Assembly (NCBI RefSeq): GCF_002097535.1
Contig: NZ_CP020772.1
Coordinates: 3,388,501-3,452,500, forward strand
Reading direction: 5' to 3'
Length of the DNA stretch: 64,000 nucleotides
Source: Halobacillus mangrovi
GTDB lineage: Bacteria > Bacillota > Bacilli > Bacillales > Halobacillaceae
Each line of letters opens with the position of its first letter. The stretch's first letter is position 1. Positions 25,611 to 34,330 of the stretch are shown here, in pieces. The position numbers and the translations under genes were made by a program. Below the pieces are notes generated by a model. The model did no database searches. It was not told the DNA's origin and saw nothing but the letters and a program-made list of their open reading frames with translations.

Positions 25611-26390
25611 TTACCCCATAATGTTGTAACCGGAATCGACGTAGACAATCTCACCTGTCACTCCACGGGAAAGGTGACTCATCATCGCAATTGTCATATC
25701 TCCGACTTCTTCCTGCGTCACGTTTTTTCTGAGTGGTGCGGTCTTTTCAATTTTGCTAAGAATTTCATTGAACGATGGAACGCCTTTCGCTGCAAGCGTT
25801 CTTACCGCTCCTGCGGAAATTGCGTTTACACGAATATTATCTTTTCCTAAATCAGAGGCCAGATAACGGACAGATGCTTCTAATGAAGCTTTTGCTACAC
25901 CCATAACATTGTAGCCATCTACAACACGTTCAGCCCCTAGGTAACTCATAGCAATTAAAGATCCGCCTTCTTTCATCAAAGATCGGCTTGCTTTGGCTAC
26001 AGCTACAAGCGAATAAGCACTTGTATCCTGGGCAAAAGCAAATCCGTCTCTTGACGTTTCAACGAAATCTCCTTTGAGATCCTCTGCATGTGCAAACGCG
26101 ATGGAATGAACGACACCGTGGATGCAGTCTACTTCTTCACCAATCTTCTTAAATGCTTCCTGGATGCTTTCATCTGTGTTTACATCACACTGAACAATCA
26201 TTTTGGCTTCCAAGCTATGCTCTTCCAGGAGTTTCTGCAGCTTCGTATAAGAACGTTCTTTTCTATATGTAAAAATGACATTTGCCCCTGCTTGATAAAG
26301 AGACTTAGCCACTCCCCATGCCAGGCTGCGTTTATTAGCAACCCCCATGACAACGATGTTTTTATCTTTCAATTTTAATAAATCTTCCAT
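25611..26390 (-). CDS. fabI: Enoyl-[acyl-carrier-protein] reductase I
   Basis: 259 residues, short-chain dehydrogenase fold. FabI hallmarks: GVANKRSLAWGVAKSL near the N-terminus, VVHSIAFAHAEDLKGDF near 95, Tyr in SAYSLVAVA near 145 and the catalytic Y-x6-K in YNVMGVAKAS near 158, with VNAISAGAVRTLAAKGV after it. It performs the last reduction of fatty-acid elongation with NAD(P)H. The ATG at 26390 has GGAGG seven bases upstream and gives the usual family length. A FapR-type operator overlaps its promoter. Confidence 0.95.
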   Translation of the reverse strand: MEDLLKLKDKNIVVMGVANKRSLAWGVAKSLYQAGANVIFTYRKERSYTKLQKLLEEHSLEAKMIVQCDVNTDESIQEAFKKIGEEVDCIHGVVHSIAFAHAEDLKGDFVETSRDGFAFAQDTSAYSLVAVAKASRSLMKEGGSLIAMSYLGAERVVDGYNVMGVAKASLEASVRYLASDLGKDNIRVNAISAGAVRTLAAKGVPSFNEILSKIEKTAPLRKNVTQEEVGDMTIAMMSHLSRGVTGEIVYVDSGYNIMG

Positions 26391-26413
26391 GTCAACCTCC
26401 AGAAATAGTTGAT

Positions 26414-26430
26414 TTAGCACCTGGTACTAA
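26414..26430 (-). promoter_or_regulatory. FapR operator of fabI
   Basis: The minus strand reads TTAGTACCAGGTGCTAA, one dyad closely matching the 17-bp FapR consensus TTAGTACCTGRTACTAA known in Bacillus and Staphylococcus lipid genes. A TATACT -10 hexamer lies just upstream (26435-26440), so the operator covers the transcription start. FapR is released by malonyl-CoA. Confidence 0.75.
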
Positions 26431-26490
26431 TCTTAGTATAGCATAAATGCGTCCCTTCTATCCTCCGTCTTTTTTGCAAGTGCTAGTTAA

Positions 26491-26595
26491 GGAACAATAG
26501 TTCTGAGCTACGGAACAATCATTTGGTGTTAAGTGACAATCCCATCCAGAACAGGAACAATACGCAACCTAAAGGGAACAAAAAGTAACAACGCC
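26491..26595. repeat. 21-bp phased repeat, five units
   Basis: GGAACAAT or a close variant recurs at 26491, 26512, 26533 (GTGACAAT), 26554 and 26575 (GGAACAAA), exactly 21 bp apart each time, while the 13 bases between are not conserved. It lies between the fabI promoter region and the end of the Dph6-like gene. Confidence 0.7.
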
Positions 26596-26597
26596 GC

Positions 26598-27260
26598 TTA
26601 CATCAACTCAATATGACAGAATCTGCCGGTCATCGTATAAAAAGGATCGGAAGTCTGGACGTGAACTTGCCGCTGAAATATGGGGCCACCATAAACAAAC
26701 GTATGAAATTCGCCATTTTCCCCACAAGGGTCCACTCCTTTTGGGAGCTTGCTCAGGAACTCTTTATCATACGGAAGCCCGACAAGCGCTTCAGAAACCT
26801 TCTCCACATCTATTGTAGTTACAATTGCCTGAAATCCTTGATTTAAAAAGTGCTCTGCGACTTTTTCTGTATCTCTTTTCCAAAGGGGGTACCAGGACTC
26901 CATATTGAATTTGGCAATCAGGCGGTCACGGTAGTTCCTAATGTCCTCAAGAAACAAGTCTGCATAAACAATGGTTTGTATACCTTGCATTTGCCATTGT
27001 TCAAACTGTTGTCCGAGCGTTTCTTCATATTGTTCGTTCGTTGCTTTGTCAGGCATTTCAATTTCATACAATGGAAGCCCGATGAAGTTCGCTTGCTTTT
27101 TTATCAAGGATCTCTTCACCTCATGGATCGGCAAGCGAGAAGACTGTTTGGAGAAAGTCGAGAAAAGACCCTTCACTTCAAAGCGTTCATCATTCATCAC
27201 CTCATACAAAGCAAGAGCACTGTCTTTTCCACCGCTCCATGAAACAATTACAGGTTTCAT
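26598..27260 (-). CDS. Dph6-related ATP pyrophosphatase
   Basis: 220 residues. The N-type ATP pyrophosphatase loop SWSGGKDSALALYEV is at residues 6-20 and the family strand GIQTIVYADLFLEDIRNYRD near 95, with CGENGEFHTFVYGGP near 180. In archaea and eukaryotes the family makes diphthamide; bacterial members have other, mostly unknown amide-forming roles. ATG at 27260 has AAAGGAGG upstream. Confidence 0.82.
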   Translation of the reverse strand: MKPVIVSWSGGKDSALALYEVMNDERFEVKGLFSTFSKQSSRLPIHEVKRSLIKKQANFIGLPLYEIEMPDKATNEQYEETLGQQFEQWQMQGIQTIVYADLFLEDIRNYRDRLIAKFNMESWYPLWKRDTEKVAEHFLNQGFQAIVTTIDVEKVSEALVGLPYDKEFLSKLPKGVDPCGENGEFHTFVYGGPIFQRQVHVQTSDPFYTMTGRFCHIELM

Positions 27261-27333
27261 ATCTTGCCTCCTTTCTCTCACTTACTTCTAAAATAACATA
27301 GAAAAAACCTCTGCCCTTAATAGGCAGAGATTG

Positions 27334-28401
27334 TTATGACTTTCCTGTCCAGTAAGCACCGTCTTCCATATGGACGAAGGGGATATCGGTATCCACCTCT
27401 CCGTGAATTTTTGCTTGAGCCAAGTCATCACCCTGGAGCCAGTTATTAAAATCAAATTCCACAGGGGTTTGATCGCCTCCAAGCGCAAACCACGCTTTCT
27501 TTTCTCTCGGTAAATAACCTGATGTATGAATAGTTCCAGCCCAGCTGCTGTAAAGCTTGGAGAATACTCCACCGTCTGTATCGTTCATCAGACGGAATGC
27601 ATCGTAGGCAGTCTTCAACGAATTCCGGTTGGATTGGATGGCATCCATGCGTTTCAGCGAATCCACAAGATGGTTGCGGTTTTCCTTTTTCATGATTTCA
27701 AAATGATTGGTGCAAACATTTGCCTCCCTTACTTCTACGCCTCTGGGAGAAGCTTCGACGACGAAGGTTTGATTTGTAGAATCGAATACAGTGTAGCTAA
27801 ACGAATGCCGGTGCGGGATTTCCCTTAGCATCGTCACTGCCTCTTCCACATTAGCACAGGACTCCAGCACAAGACGTCCAATCATACAGCAGATAAATCC
27901 GTCTCCAGGACGCTTCCGATGCATGAAATTATAGCCCATGACCAATCCCTTTTCATTCATGCCATCCATTCGACCAGTAATCCGCTGGGTGGGACCAATA
28001 ATCGCATAGCCTTGGTCAGTCGGCTGGAAAAAGCTGTACCGGCCTTCATACGTTTTCGGCATATAATCGTAATTACGGATGAAATACCCATCTCCTGTCA
28101 TAATCGAACATCCCGAGCGCTTATAATCGATCCTGTAGCCGCCAAATTCCATCAAAACTCTATCCATCGGCCATTCCAAGGCGTCACGAAGTCCAAGCAG
28201 CTCTTCCCAAACTCCCGGAGCGAAGCGGGTAATGGCTTCTCTTACTTCACTCTCTTCTACAGTGAAGCGCGGTTTTCTCACTTTCCATTGCTTGACCCTA
28301 TTTTTGACTGTCCAGGAATCCCGCAGCTTTCCTCCTTGCCAGTATCCAAAATCATAGTGTGTCCCTCTAAACTGTAAGATGTCGCTATGTATGTATTTCA
28401 T
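27334..28401 (-). CDS. C45-family autoproteolytic acyltransferase/hydrolase
   Basis: 355 residues. An N-terminal G-x-x-YDFGYWQG region is followed by the expected self-cleavage nucleophile Cys98 in KRSGCSIMTGDGYFIRNYDY, then GMNEKGLVMGYNFMHRK near 160. This is the acyl-CoA:6-aminopenicillanate acyltransferase (C45) group of Ntn-hydrolases; bacterial members hydrolyse amides such as N-acyl compounds. Natural substrate unknown. AAAGGG precedes the ATG. Confidence 0.82.
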   Translation of the reverse strand: MKYIHSDILQFRGTHYDFGYWQGGKLRDSWTVKNRVKQWKVRKPRFTVEESEVREAITRFAPGVWEELLGLRDALEWPMDRVLMEFGGYRIDYKRSGCSIMTGDGYFIRNYDYMPKTYEGRYSFFQPTDQGYAIIGPTQRITGRMDGMNEKGLVMGYNFMHRKRPGDGFICCMIGRLVLESCANVEEAVTMLREIPHRHSFSYTVFDSTNQTFVVEASPRGVEVREANVCTNHFEIMKKENRNHLVDSLKRMDAIQSNRNSLKTAYDAFRLMNDTDGGVFSKLYSSWAGTIHTSGYLPREKKAWFALGGDQTPVEFDFNNWLQGDDLAQAKIHGEVDTDIPFVHMEDGAYWTGKS

Positions 28402-28428
28402 GAAGATTCCCTTTCTCGGTTGTTTGAT

Positions 28429-28590
28429 TTAATCTACTTTATCATGCTTCATTTCCTTCAATAAAGCCAAAAGCTCTTCATTTTGTTCGACTTGTTTGTC
28501 TGTATTCTTTTTGATCATTCGAATCCAGCGGATGACGAGAGCGATGAAAAGAATAAAGGCTAAATAGATGAGTACTCCAATAGGCGCCAT
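28429..28590 (-). CDS. Small single-TMS membrane protein (53 aa), DUF4083-like
   Basis: ATG at 28590 is preceded by GGAGGAGG. The 53-residue product has one N-terminal hydrophobic helix (IGVLIYLAFILFIALVI) and a charged coiled-coil tail (KQVEQNEELLALLKEMKHD). This layout fits the small DUF4083-type membrane proteins of Bacillaceae; the family call is tentative. It is 15 bp from the next upstream gene, so it is probably cotranscribed with the VC0807-like gene. Confidence 0.6.
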   Translation of the reverse strand: MAPIGVLIYLAFILFIALVIRWIRMIKKNTDKQVEQNEELLALLKEMKHDKVD

Positions 28591-28605
28591 TTCTCCTCCT
28601 CCTCT

Positions 28606-29259
28606 CTATACTTCCTTTTTTATATCTTCTTGAACCTCTTTGATTAACTCAGGATTTTCGTTAATTATTTTTCCGATGTAAAAAAAACCGCCTATAATGA
28701 CAAACGTAATTCCCCAATTGATGATTTGGCGAAGAATAATTCCTTTATCAAAAGCTTCTACACCGTATTTAATGATCAGCCAATATTTGATTGTAGCAAG
28801 CAAAAGATCCTGAATGGCAAAAGCCACTACGATCCAATTAAAAAGATGGAACAGTTTCTTTTTATGGAATAACCGGCGGGTGAAATCTCTGTTATATCCT
28901 TGAAGTTCACTGAAATCAAGAGCAAAATAAAGTGCGATCGGCTTCTTGATGACGATAGTGAATAAGAATAATAAAGCTAATACATAGGCATAGATTACGT
29001 TGTTCCAAAGCAATTGAATAGCAGACCCTGCCAATACATCAATCAACGTACCAACAATGAGAGTAGAAATCATATAAATCCCGAAAATGTTCACTTTTTT
29101 CAAGGCAATGAATCGATAGATAGTGTAAATAATCCCAGGGATCGAGGAGAGCAGCATCGCATAGTAATCCCCAATATAGTCTCTAGAGAGGTTCCACACC
29201 GCCAAAGGGAAGACAACATAACAAATCAGATCAAGTACTATAAACTTGCTTTGCTTCAA
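28606..29259 (-). CDS. VC0807-like integral membrane protein
   Basis: 217 residues, six hydrophobic helices. Starts at TTG with GGAGG nine bases upstream. The pattern VVFPLAVWNLSRDYIGDYYAM, then LSSIPGIIYTIYRF, and a central QGYNRDFTRRLFHKKK loop resemble the VC0807 family of uncharacterised membrane proteins. No function can be assigned. The last 20 residues are acidic and basic alternating (ELIKEVQEDIKKEV). Confidence 0.65.
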   Translation of the reverse strand: MKQSKFIVLDLICYVVFPLAVWNLSRDYIGDYYAMLLSSIPGIIYTIYRFIALKKVNIFGIYMISTLIVGTLIDVLAGSAIQLLWNNVIYAYVLALLFLFTIVIKKPIALYFALDFSELQGYNRDFTRRLFHKKKLFHLFNWIVVAFAIQDLLLATIKYWLIIKYGVEAFDKGIILRQIINWGITFVIIGGFFYIGKIINENPELIKEVQEDIKKEV

Positions 29260-29504
29260 ACGAATCTGCCTCCTTCTCCCATCTTTATGTATTACTATAC
29301 GCGATGAAGGCCCTTTGGTTTCAAATGTCCCTGTTTTGATAAAATTTGACCGTAAACGCTAAGAAATGCGAAGTCCTTCTAGTTTTCTGTAGCGTTTTTT
29401 GGTAGTCTTAAAAATGTAAGAAGTCGTAAGCGTTTCCCATAACCGTATAAACACCAGACCATATAACAGCATGGATGGATTTTGATTAAGGTGGTGTGAG
29501 AATC

Positions 29505-30563
29505 ATGAAAAGAGTTGTCATCCTTGGCGGCGGTTACGGTGGTTTGAACATCTTAAACGGACTGCTCGAAAACATTCCGAAAGATGCACATATAACTGTC
29601 GTAGATCGCAACCCCTATCATTCATTAAAGACCGAATTCTATACGATCGCAGCCGGAACCGAATCAGACAGGCATGCTCGTGTAGATTTTCCAGTGCATG
29701 ATCAAGTCGATTATGTGTTCGATGAGATTGAAAAAATTGATGTAGAAAACGAACAGGTCATTATCAAGAATCTTACTGAAAACATTACTTATGATTATCT
29801 CGTAATTGGACTTGGCTGTGAAGACAATTACCACGGCATCGAGGGTGCCAGAGAGTTTACTGAAAGTGTCCAAACCTTCGCAAAGGCGCGCAGCGCGGGG
29901 TACTCGATCGGAAACCTCGGGGCCTACAAAAATGTGACAGTAGTAGGCGCTGGACTGAGCGGAATCGAAGTCGCTTCTGAAGTCCGTGAGAGCCGCTCCG
30001 ACTTGAACATCCGATTGCTTGACCGCGGTGATACAGTCCTTAAAGCGTTCGACTCCAAGATTCAAAAGTACGTGGAGAAATGGTTTAAGGAAAATGACGT
30101 CGAGGTCATCCACGGAGCAAATGTTGAATACGTAGAAAAAGACGGCGTCTGCAATAACGGGATTTGCTACATGAACGATGTTACGGTTTGGACCGCTGGT
30201 GTTCGCCCGAACTTCCTCGTAAGAGAGCTCCCTTTTGAAAAAGACAACCAAGATAAAATCATCGTCAACGACTTTTATCAGGTTCCGAGCAGCCAAAATG
30301 TGTATGTTGTTGGAGACTGTGCCTCAGCGGATCATTCCCCAAGTGCCCAGTTAGCCGGCCAGCAAGGTGAAAAAATAGCGGATGTCTTAACGGCCGTCCT
30401 CCATAACCGTGTACCAGAACGTCCAAGCGAATTGAAATTGAAAGGAACGCTTGGGTCTCTTGGTAAGAGTGACGGATTCGGTAATATGATGCAAAAACCA
30501 ATGACAGGGATGTTGCCTCGTTTAGCGAAATCCGGTGTGCTTTGGTTAAGTAAGCGACATTAA
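29505..30563 (+). CDS. NDH-2-like NAD(P)/FAD-dependent oxidoreductase
   Basis: 352 residues. FAD-binding VVILGGGYGGLNIL at residues 3-16, NAD-binding VTVVGAGLSGIEVASEV near 145, and the C-terminal FAD contact NVYVVGDCAS near 268. This is the type II NADH dehydrogenase/YutJ group; it probably passes electrons from NAD(P)H to quinone or another acceptor at the membrane, but no clear membrane anchor is seen at the C-terminus. ATG at 29505 is chosen with AAGGTGG upstream. A terminator (30567-30598) follows. Confidence 0.85.
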   Translation: MKRVVILGGGYGGLNILNGLLENIPKDAHITVVDRNPYHSLKTEFYTIAAGTESDRHARVDFPVHDQVDYVFDEIEKIDVENEQVIIKNLTENITYDYLVIGLGCEDNYHGIEGAREFTESVQTFAKARSAGYSIGNLGAYKNVTVVGAGLSGIEVASEVRESRSDLNIRLLDRGDTVLKAFDSKIQKYVEKWFKENDVEVIHGANVEYVEKDGVCNNGICYMNDVTVWTAGVRPNFLVRELPFEKDNQDKIIVNDFYQVPSSQNVYVVGDCASADHSPSAQLAGQQGEKIADVLTAVLHNRVPERPSELKLKGTLGSLGKSDGFGNMMQKPMTGMLPRLAKSGVLWLSKRH

Positions 30564-30566
30564 TAA

Positions 30567-30598
30567 AGAAGTGCCCTTTTGAAGGCACTTCTTTTTTT
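30567..30598 (+). terminator. Terminator of the NDH-2-like gene
   Basis: AGAAGTGCC pairs with GGCACTTCT, followed by TTTTTTC. Confidence 0.82.
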
Positions 30599-30698
30599 CG
30601 TTAGTGGATAGGTTTTTGCCAATTGATATCAGTATTCCATTAAGAAGTGATTAAAAGTTATTTGAATTGGATGGTTTCCTTTACCGTTAGTAGAAGTA

Positions 30699-30822
30699 GG
30701 AGCTCCGGGAAATGGCTCGCTTTCCGCGGGCATGCGCAGAGCCTTCTTGAGCTATCGCTCTCCGGGGTCTCACCTGTCATGCTCATCCCGCAGGAAAGCG
30801 AGTCGTTTTCACGCCCCCCTTT
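30699..30822 (+). repeat. GC-rich palindromic intergenic element, copy C
   Basis: Same order of blocks as copy A: GGCTCGCTTTCCGCGGG, then GCTCTCCGGGGTCTCACCT, then CCCGCAGGAAAGCGAG. The outer inverted repeats are decayed. It fills the gene-free stretch 30599-30943, where nothing else is evident. Confidence 0.75.
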
Positions 30823-30943
30823 CCCTTATCGAGTAACGGGGCCAAGAGATCTAAGTCTTCAGAACCTGGAGGTTTAAGTTGAATATAGAAGCTTCAAAAT
30901 GAAGGATCTTCTTGTACCACTTTGAATTCACAAAAGCTTGCCA

Positions 30944-31888
30944 TCAAGCGTGAACGTGATTCAATTGTTCTCTTAAATATTTGGCAAGCTCAAGCATTCC
31001 ATAAACTCCAGCTTTTGCTTCCGCGTCTGAATTATAGTTGGTGTTTGTGTTCACATCATAAGAATAAAGGTTTCCATCCTTATCCTGAATCGCTTCTATA
31101 GCAGCAACATCGATGTTATTTTCTTTTAAGAATGCTTCATAATGATCAATGATTGCTGGTCGGTAATTTTCAAGGATTTCAAACTTTGCCTTAGGTTCTT
31201 CAGCTTCCCCATCGGTTGGGCAGTAGAGATCGTCTATTGTGCAAGCATCGGCTGGGCATAGTTCAAAACCTTCAGAGGTATCGACTTTTACTCCATATAC
31301 AAACTTTCCTCCAACAAATTCATGCCGGATAATATAAGGTTCAGGGGCCTCGATGTACTGCTGCAGCAAAGTAATGCCATCAACAGGCTCATCGAACGAA
31401 GGACCATCCAAATATTCCTCTAAAGCTTGTTTCGAATGGAACAATTGCACCCCCTGCCCTTTTCCAGCGCGGTTATGCTTTGTAATAAATGACTCTAAGT
31501 TCAATTGATCTGCAGCTTTCATAATATTATTTTTACCAACAGCGGTAATGGTCTTCGGTGTCTCAATGCCAGCCTGGTTCAACGCCATATACTGGTTCAC
31601 TTTACTGACTTCCAGCCTAAGCGCTCGGCTGCCGTTGATCACTGTTCTTCCGTGACGCTCCAGCCATGCTATGACGGCCTCTGTGAATTCAGGGGCATAA
31701 CGATGATCACGAGTATGAGAAGAAGCACTGATTCGATTATAAAAGATCCCTTCAGGAGGTTCACTTGTTAAATCAAGCGTTCCTTCATCCAGATGCCATA
31801 GTTCATAAGGAAGCTCGAGTTCCTCTAAGCGCTCCGTTAAATGGCCGGTCCATTCGTCATTCTCATGAAGTACATAAATTTTGCTCAT
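30944..31888 (-). CDS. ATP-grasp domain protein
   Basis: 314 residues. An N-terminal pre-ATP-grasp domain ends near NGSRALRLEVSKVNQYMAL; the ATP-grasp core shows FITKHNRAGKGQGVQLF near 150, EPYIIRHEFVGGKFVYGV near 205 and the metal-binding end YSYDVNTNTNYN near 285. It most resembles RimK-type carboxylate-amine ligases. Neither acceptor nor product can be told. GGAG precedes the ATG. Divergent from the thiamine operon. Confidence 0.8.
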   Translation of the reverse strand: MSKIYVLHENDEWTGHLTERLEELELPYELWHLDEGTLDLTSEPPEGIFYNRISASSHTRDHRYAPEFTEAVIAWLERHGRTVINGSRALRLEVSKVNQYMALNQAGIETPKTITAVGKNNIMKAADQLNLESFITKHNRAGKGQGVQLFHSKQALEEYLDGPSFDEPVDGITLLQQYIEAPEPYIIRHEFVGGKFVYGVKVDTSEGFELCPADACTIDDLYCPTDGEAEEPKAKFEILENYRPAIIDHYEAFLKENNIDVAAIEAIQDKDGNLYSYDVNTNTNYNSDAEAKAGVYGMLELAKYLREQLNHVHA

Positions 31889-32007
31889 TGATCCGACTCC
31901 TTTTTTACAGATGTTTCTTCTATTCTAACACATAAAACCTATTGAATTACTAGGAATAAGCTCTTAATAGAGCTTGATTAATCTATCAAACTGTGGCACA
32001 GTGAAAC

Positions 32008-32013
32008 TATAAT
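32008..32013 (+). promoter_or_regulatory. -10 hexamer of the thi operon
   Basis: TATAAT, about 30 bases upstream of the TPP aptamer; a weak ATCAAA (31985-31990) lies 17 bases before it. Confidence 0.45.
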
Positions 32014-32041
32014 CTACTTGTTCATCAACTTCATAGGTTTA

Positions 32042-32131
32042 ATGTAGGGGGACCAGTGTAGCTGGTTGAGATTGTATCCTTTTTGATACTGACCCTTAGA
32101 ACCTGATCTGGTTTATACCAGCGTAGGGAAC
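32042..32131 (+). promoter_or_regulatory. TPP (THI-box) riboswitch
   Basis: The aptamer core is plain: GGGGGACC, GGTTGAGATTGTA, GACCCTTAGAACCTGATCTGG and ACCAGCGTAGGGAAC in order. A terminator follows at 32165-32195. Thiamine pyrophosphate should stop transcription of the pyrimidine-uptake operon downstream. Confidence 0.95.
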
Positions 32132-32164
32132 ATCTGAAACGACTCATGTATCGTTATAAGATAT

Positions 32165-32195
32165 GCACCCTGGGTATGGTACCAGGGTGCTTTTT
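32165..32195 (+). terminator. Terminator of the TPP riboswitch
   Basis: GCACCCTGG (32165-32173) and CCAGGGTGC (32182-32190) pair, followed by TTTTT. Confidence 0.88.
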
Positions 32196-32268
32196 ATATG
32201 CCCTGATTCCATATTCATAGGCTCTCCCTTTCTGACCAAGTGAGATGGACACATATGGAGGGAATCTT

Positions 32269-33276
32269 ATGAAAAAATTATTCATGCTAGTATTGCTTCT
32301 TATTCTGCTAAGCGCCTGCTCGAGCAACAATGAAGCAAGTTCAGAATCCGGCAGTGAGGAGAAAGTAGCAAAAGACATTAAGCTTGTGCTGGATTGGACG
32401 CCTAATACCAACCATACAGGCATATATGTAGCAAAAGCGGAAGGCTATTTCGAAGAAGAAGGACTCAATGTTGAAATTATGATGCCAGGGGAAGCGGGCG
32501 CAGACCAGCTTGTTGCTTCAGGGAAAGCGGATTTTGGCATCAGTGCACAGGAAACACTGACGGAAGCACGTGTACAGGGAATTCCGATCGTCTCTATTGG
32601 AGCAATCATTCAGCATAATACTTCAGGGTTTGCTTCACCAAAGGAAAAGAACATCACCTCCCCCGCTGATTACGAAGGAAAAACGTATGGCGGCTGGGGG
32701 GCCCCTGTTGAGAAAGCTGTTCTTTCTTCCTTAATGCAGAAAGAAAATGCAGATGTGGAAGAAGTCGATATCGTTAATATGGGAAATTCTGATTTCTTTA
32801 CCGCTGTCGAACGTGACATTGATTTTGCCTGGATTTATTATGGCTGGACTGGTGTCGAAGCCGAACTTCGTGGTGAAGACCTGAACATGCAGTACTTAAC
32901 CGACTACTCGGATAAACTTGATTACTACACACCTGTTTTGACGGCAAATGAGAAAACTATAAAAAATGACCCTGAAAAAGTGGAAGCATTCATGGCAGCC
33001 GTTTCTAAAGGGTATGAGTATGCGATCGATCAACCTGAAAAAGCTGCCGATATCCTTATAGAGGCAGTTCCAGATCTTGATCCTGAACTTGTGAAGGCAA
33101 GTCAAAAATGGCTGTCCCCTAAATACCAGGACGACGCTGAACAATGGGGAATCCAAGACGTAGAAGTATGGGAAAACTACGCGGAGTGGATGTACAGTCA
33201 TGATTTATTAGACAAAAAACTAAAAGTGGAAAAAGCATTTACGAACGAATTCTTACCAGCTAAGGAGGAAAAATAA
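32269..33276 (+). CDS. thiY: Thiamine-precursor ABC transporter, substrate-binding lipoprotein
   Basis: 335 residues. Lipoprotein signal peptide with lipobox LLSAC (Cys17), then an NMT1/THI5-like domain beginning IKLVLDWTPNTNHTGIYVAK, the ThiY signature. It should bind formylaminopyrimidine (HMP precursor from thiamine breakdown) outside the membrane. ATG at 32269 is preceded by GGAGGG; the TPP riboswitch controls it. First gene of a five-gene unit with overlapping ends. Confidence 0.92.
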   Translation: MKKLFMLVLLLILLSACSSNNEASSESGSEEKVAKDIKLVLDWTPNTNHTGIYVAKAEGYFEEEGLNVEIMMPGEAGADQLVASGKADFGISAQETLTEARVQGIPIVSIGAIIQHNTSGFASPKEKNITSPADYEGKTYGGWGAPVEKAVLSSLMQKENADVEEVDIVNMGNSDFFTAVERDIDFAWIYYGWTGVEAELRGEDLNMQYLTDYSDKLDYYTPVLTANEKTIKNDPEKVEAFMAAVSKGYEYAIDQPEKAADILIEAVPDLDPELVKASQKWLSPKYQDDAEQWGIQDVEVWENYAEWMYSHDLLDKKLKVEKAFTNEFLPAKEEK

Positions 33277-33569
33277 TGGCTAATTCTCTTGTAAGTATTC
33301 AAATTCTACCAAAGACAAAAGGTGGAGAAGACGTCATTCCTTATGTTGATCATGCGATCTCCATCATCAATGCTTCAGGTTTGAAATACGAGGTCCATCC
33401 TCTTGAAACAACCATTGAAGGTGATCTTAACGAGATCCTTCCCATGATAGAAAAGATCAATGAAGCTATGGTCGATCGTGGATGTAAAAACGTCATCTCT
33501 CAAATTAAGATTCTCTATCAGCCTGAGGGAGCTTCGATGGATCAATTGACGGAGAAGTACCGCTCATGA
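33276..33569 (+). CDS. Thiamine-binding protein of the MTH1187/YkoF type
   Basis: 97 residues, ferredoxin-like fold. VSIQILPKTKGGEDVIPYVDHAI and SGLKYEVHPLETTIEGDLNEIL match the small thiamine-binding MTH1187 family. The start codon overlaps the stop of thiY and the end overlaps thiX, so translation is coupled. It may sense or buffer thiamine or its pyrimidine moiety in the cytoplasm. Confidence 0.87.
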   Translation: MANSLVSIQILPKTKGGEDVIPYVDHAISIINASGLKYEVHPLETTIEGDLNEILPMIEKINEAMVDRGCKNVISQIKILYQPEGASMDQLTEKYRS

Positions 33570-34330
33570 GAAGAGTATTCAAAAAAGGATGGAGACCAGC
33601 TTCGGTCCTCATCCTTTTGCTCATTTTATGGGAGGGAAGCAGCCGGGCTTTTGAAGTGCCTGAATGGTTATTACCTGCTCCATCCATGATTACGCAAGAA
33701 GGTATAGCCGGGTGGAATAGTTATTCTCATCACCTTCTTTCAACAATTCAACTAACGATAGCTGGCTTCTTGATTGGTGCAAGCGTGGGGCTGATCATCG
33801 CGATTACTCTTCATCTACTCCCTGCAGTGAGAGAGGCCGTTTACCCGCTTCTCATTTTGTCCCAAAACATCCCGATTATTGTACTGGCCCCTTTGTTAGT
33901 CATTTGGTTCGGTTTTGGAGCTTTACCTAAGCTGATCGTCATCGTTCTCGTCTGTTTTTTCCCTATCGCCGTTTCTGCAATGGATGGATTAAGACAAACG
34001 ACTCCTGAATTGAAACACTACATGCAAATGGCAGGTGCAACACAAGGACAAATTTTTCGTAAGCTTGAATGGCCCCATGCCCTGCCATCGATATTCTCCG
34101 GTTTAAAAATTTCAGCCACCTACAGTGTCATGGGGGCTGTCATTTCAGAATGGCTTGGTGCTAATAGAGGAATCGGCGTGTATATGACGTTAGCCTCCTC
34201 CTCTTTCCGAACAGACCGAGTGTTTGTCGCCATCTTTTTGATTATGATCCTGAGCCTGATGTTCTTCTTTCTTATTAACTTAATAGAAAGACAGATAACC
34301 AAGTGGCAAAGTAAAGGAGCTGATGATTAA
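33566..34330 (+). CDS. thiX: Thiamine-precursor ABC transporter permease
   Basis: 254 residues, five to six transmembrane helices. The EAA loop is MAGATQGQIFRKLEWPHALPSIFSGLKIS near 155. ATGA overlap with the preceding gene. In this context it forms the membrane channel with ThiY and ThiZ. Confidence 0.9.
   Translation: MRRVFKKGWRPASVLILLLILWEGSSRAFEVPEWLLPAPSMITQEGIAGWNSYSHHLLSTIQLTIAGFLIGASVGLIIAITLHLLPAVREAVYPLLILSQNIPIIVLAPLLVIWFGFGALPKLIVIVLVCFFPIAVSAMDGLRQTTPELKHYMQMAGATQGQIFRKLEWPHALPSIFSGLKISATYSVMGAVISEWLGANRGIGVYMTLASSSFRTDRVFVAIFLIMILSLMFFFLINLIERQITKWQSKGADD

Noticed and set aside
26461..26595. Phased GGAACAAT units considered as a CRISPR array
   Set aside because: The conserved core is only 8 bases, the period is 21 bp and there are no cas genes.
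27919..28377. 152-codon frame opposite the C45 hydrolase gene
   Set aside because: Antisense shadow with no start signal; the sense frame has the family Cys and motifs.
29664..30296. 210-codon frame opposite the NDH-2-like gene
   Set aside because: Antisense shadow; the sense gene has complete FAD and NAD motifs.
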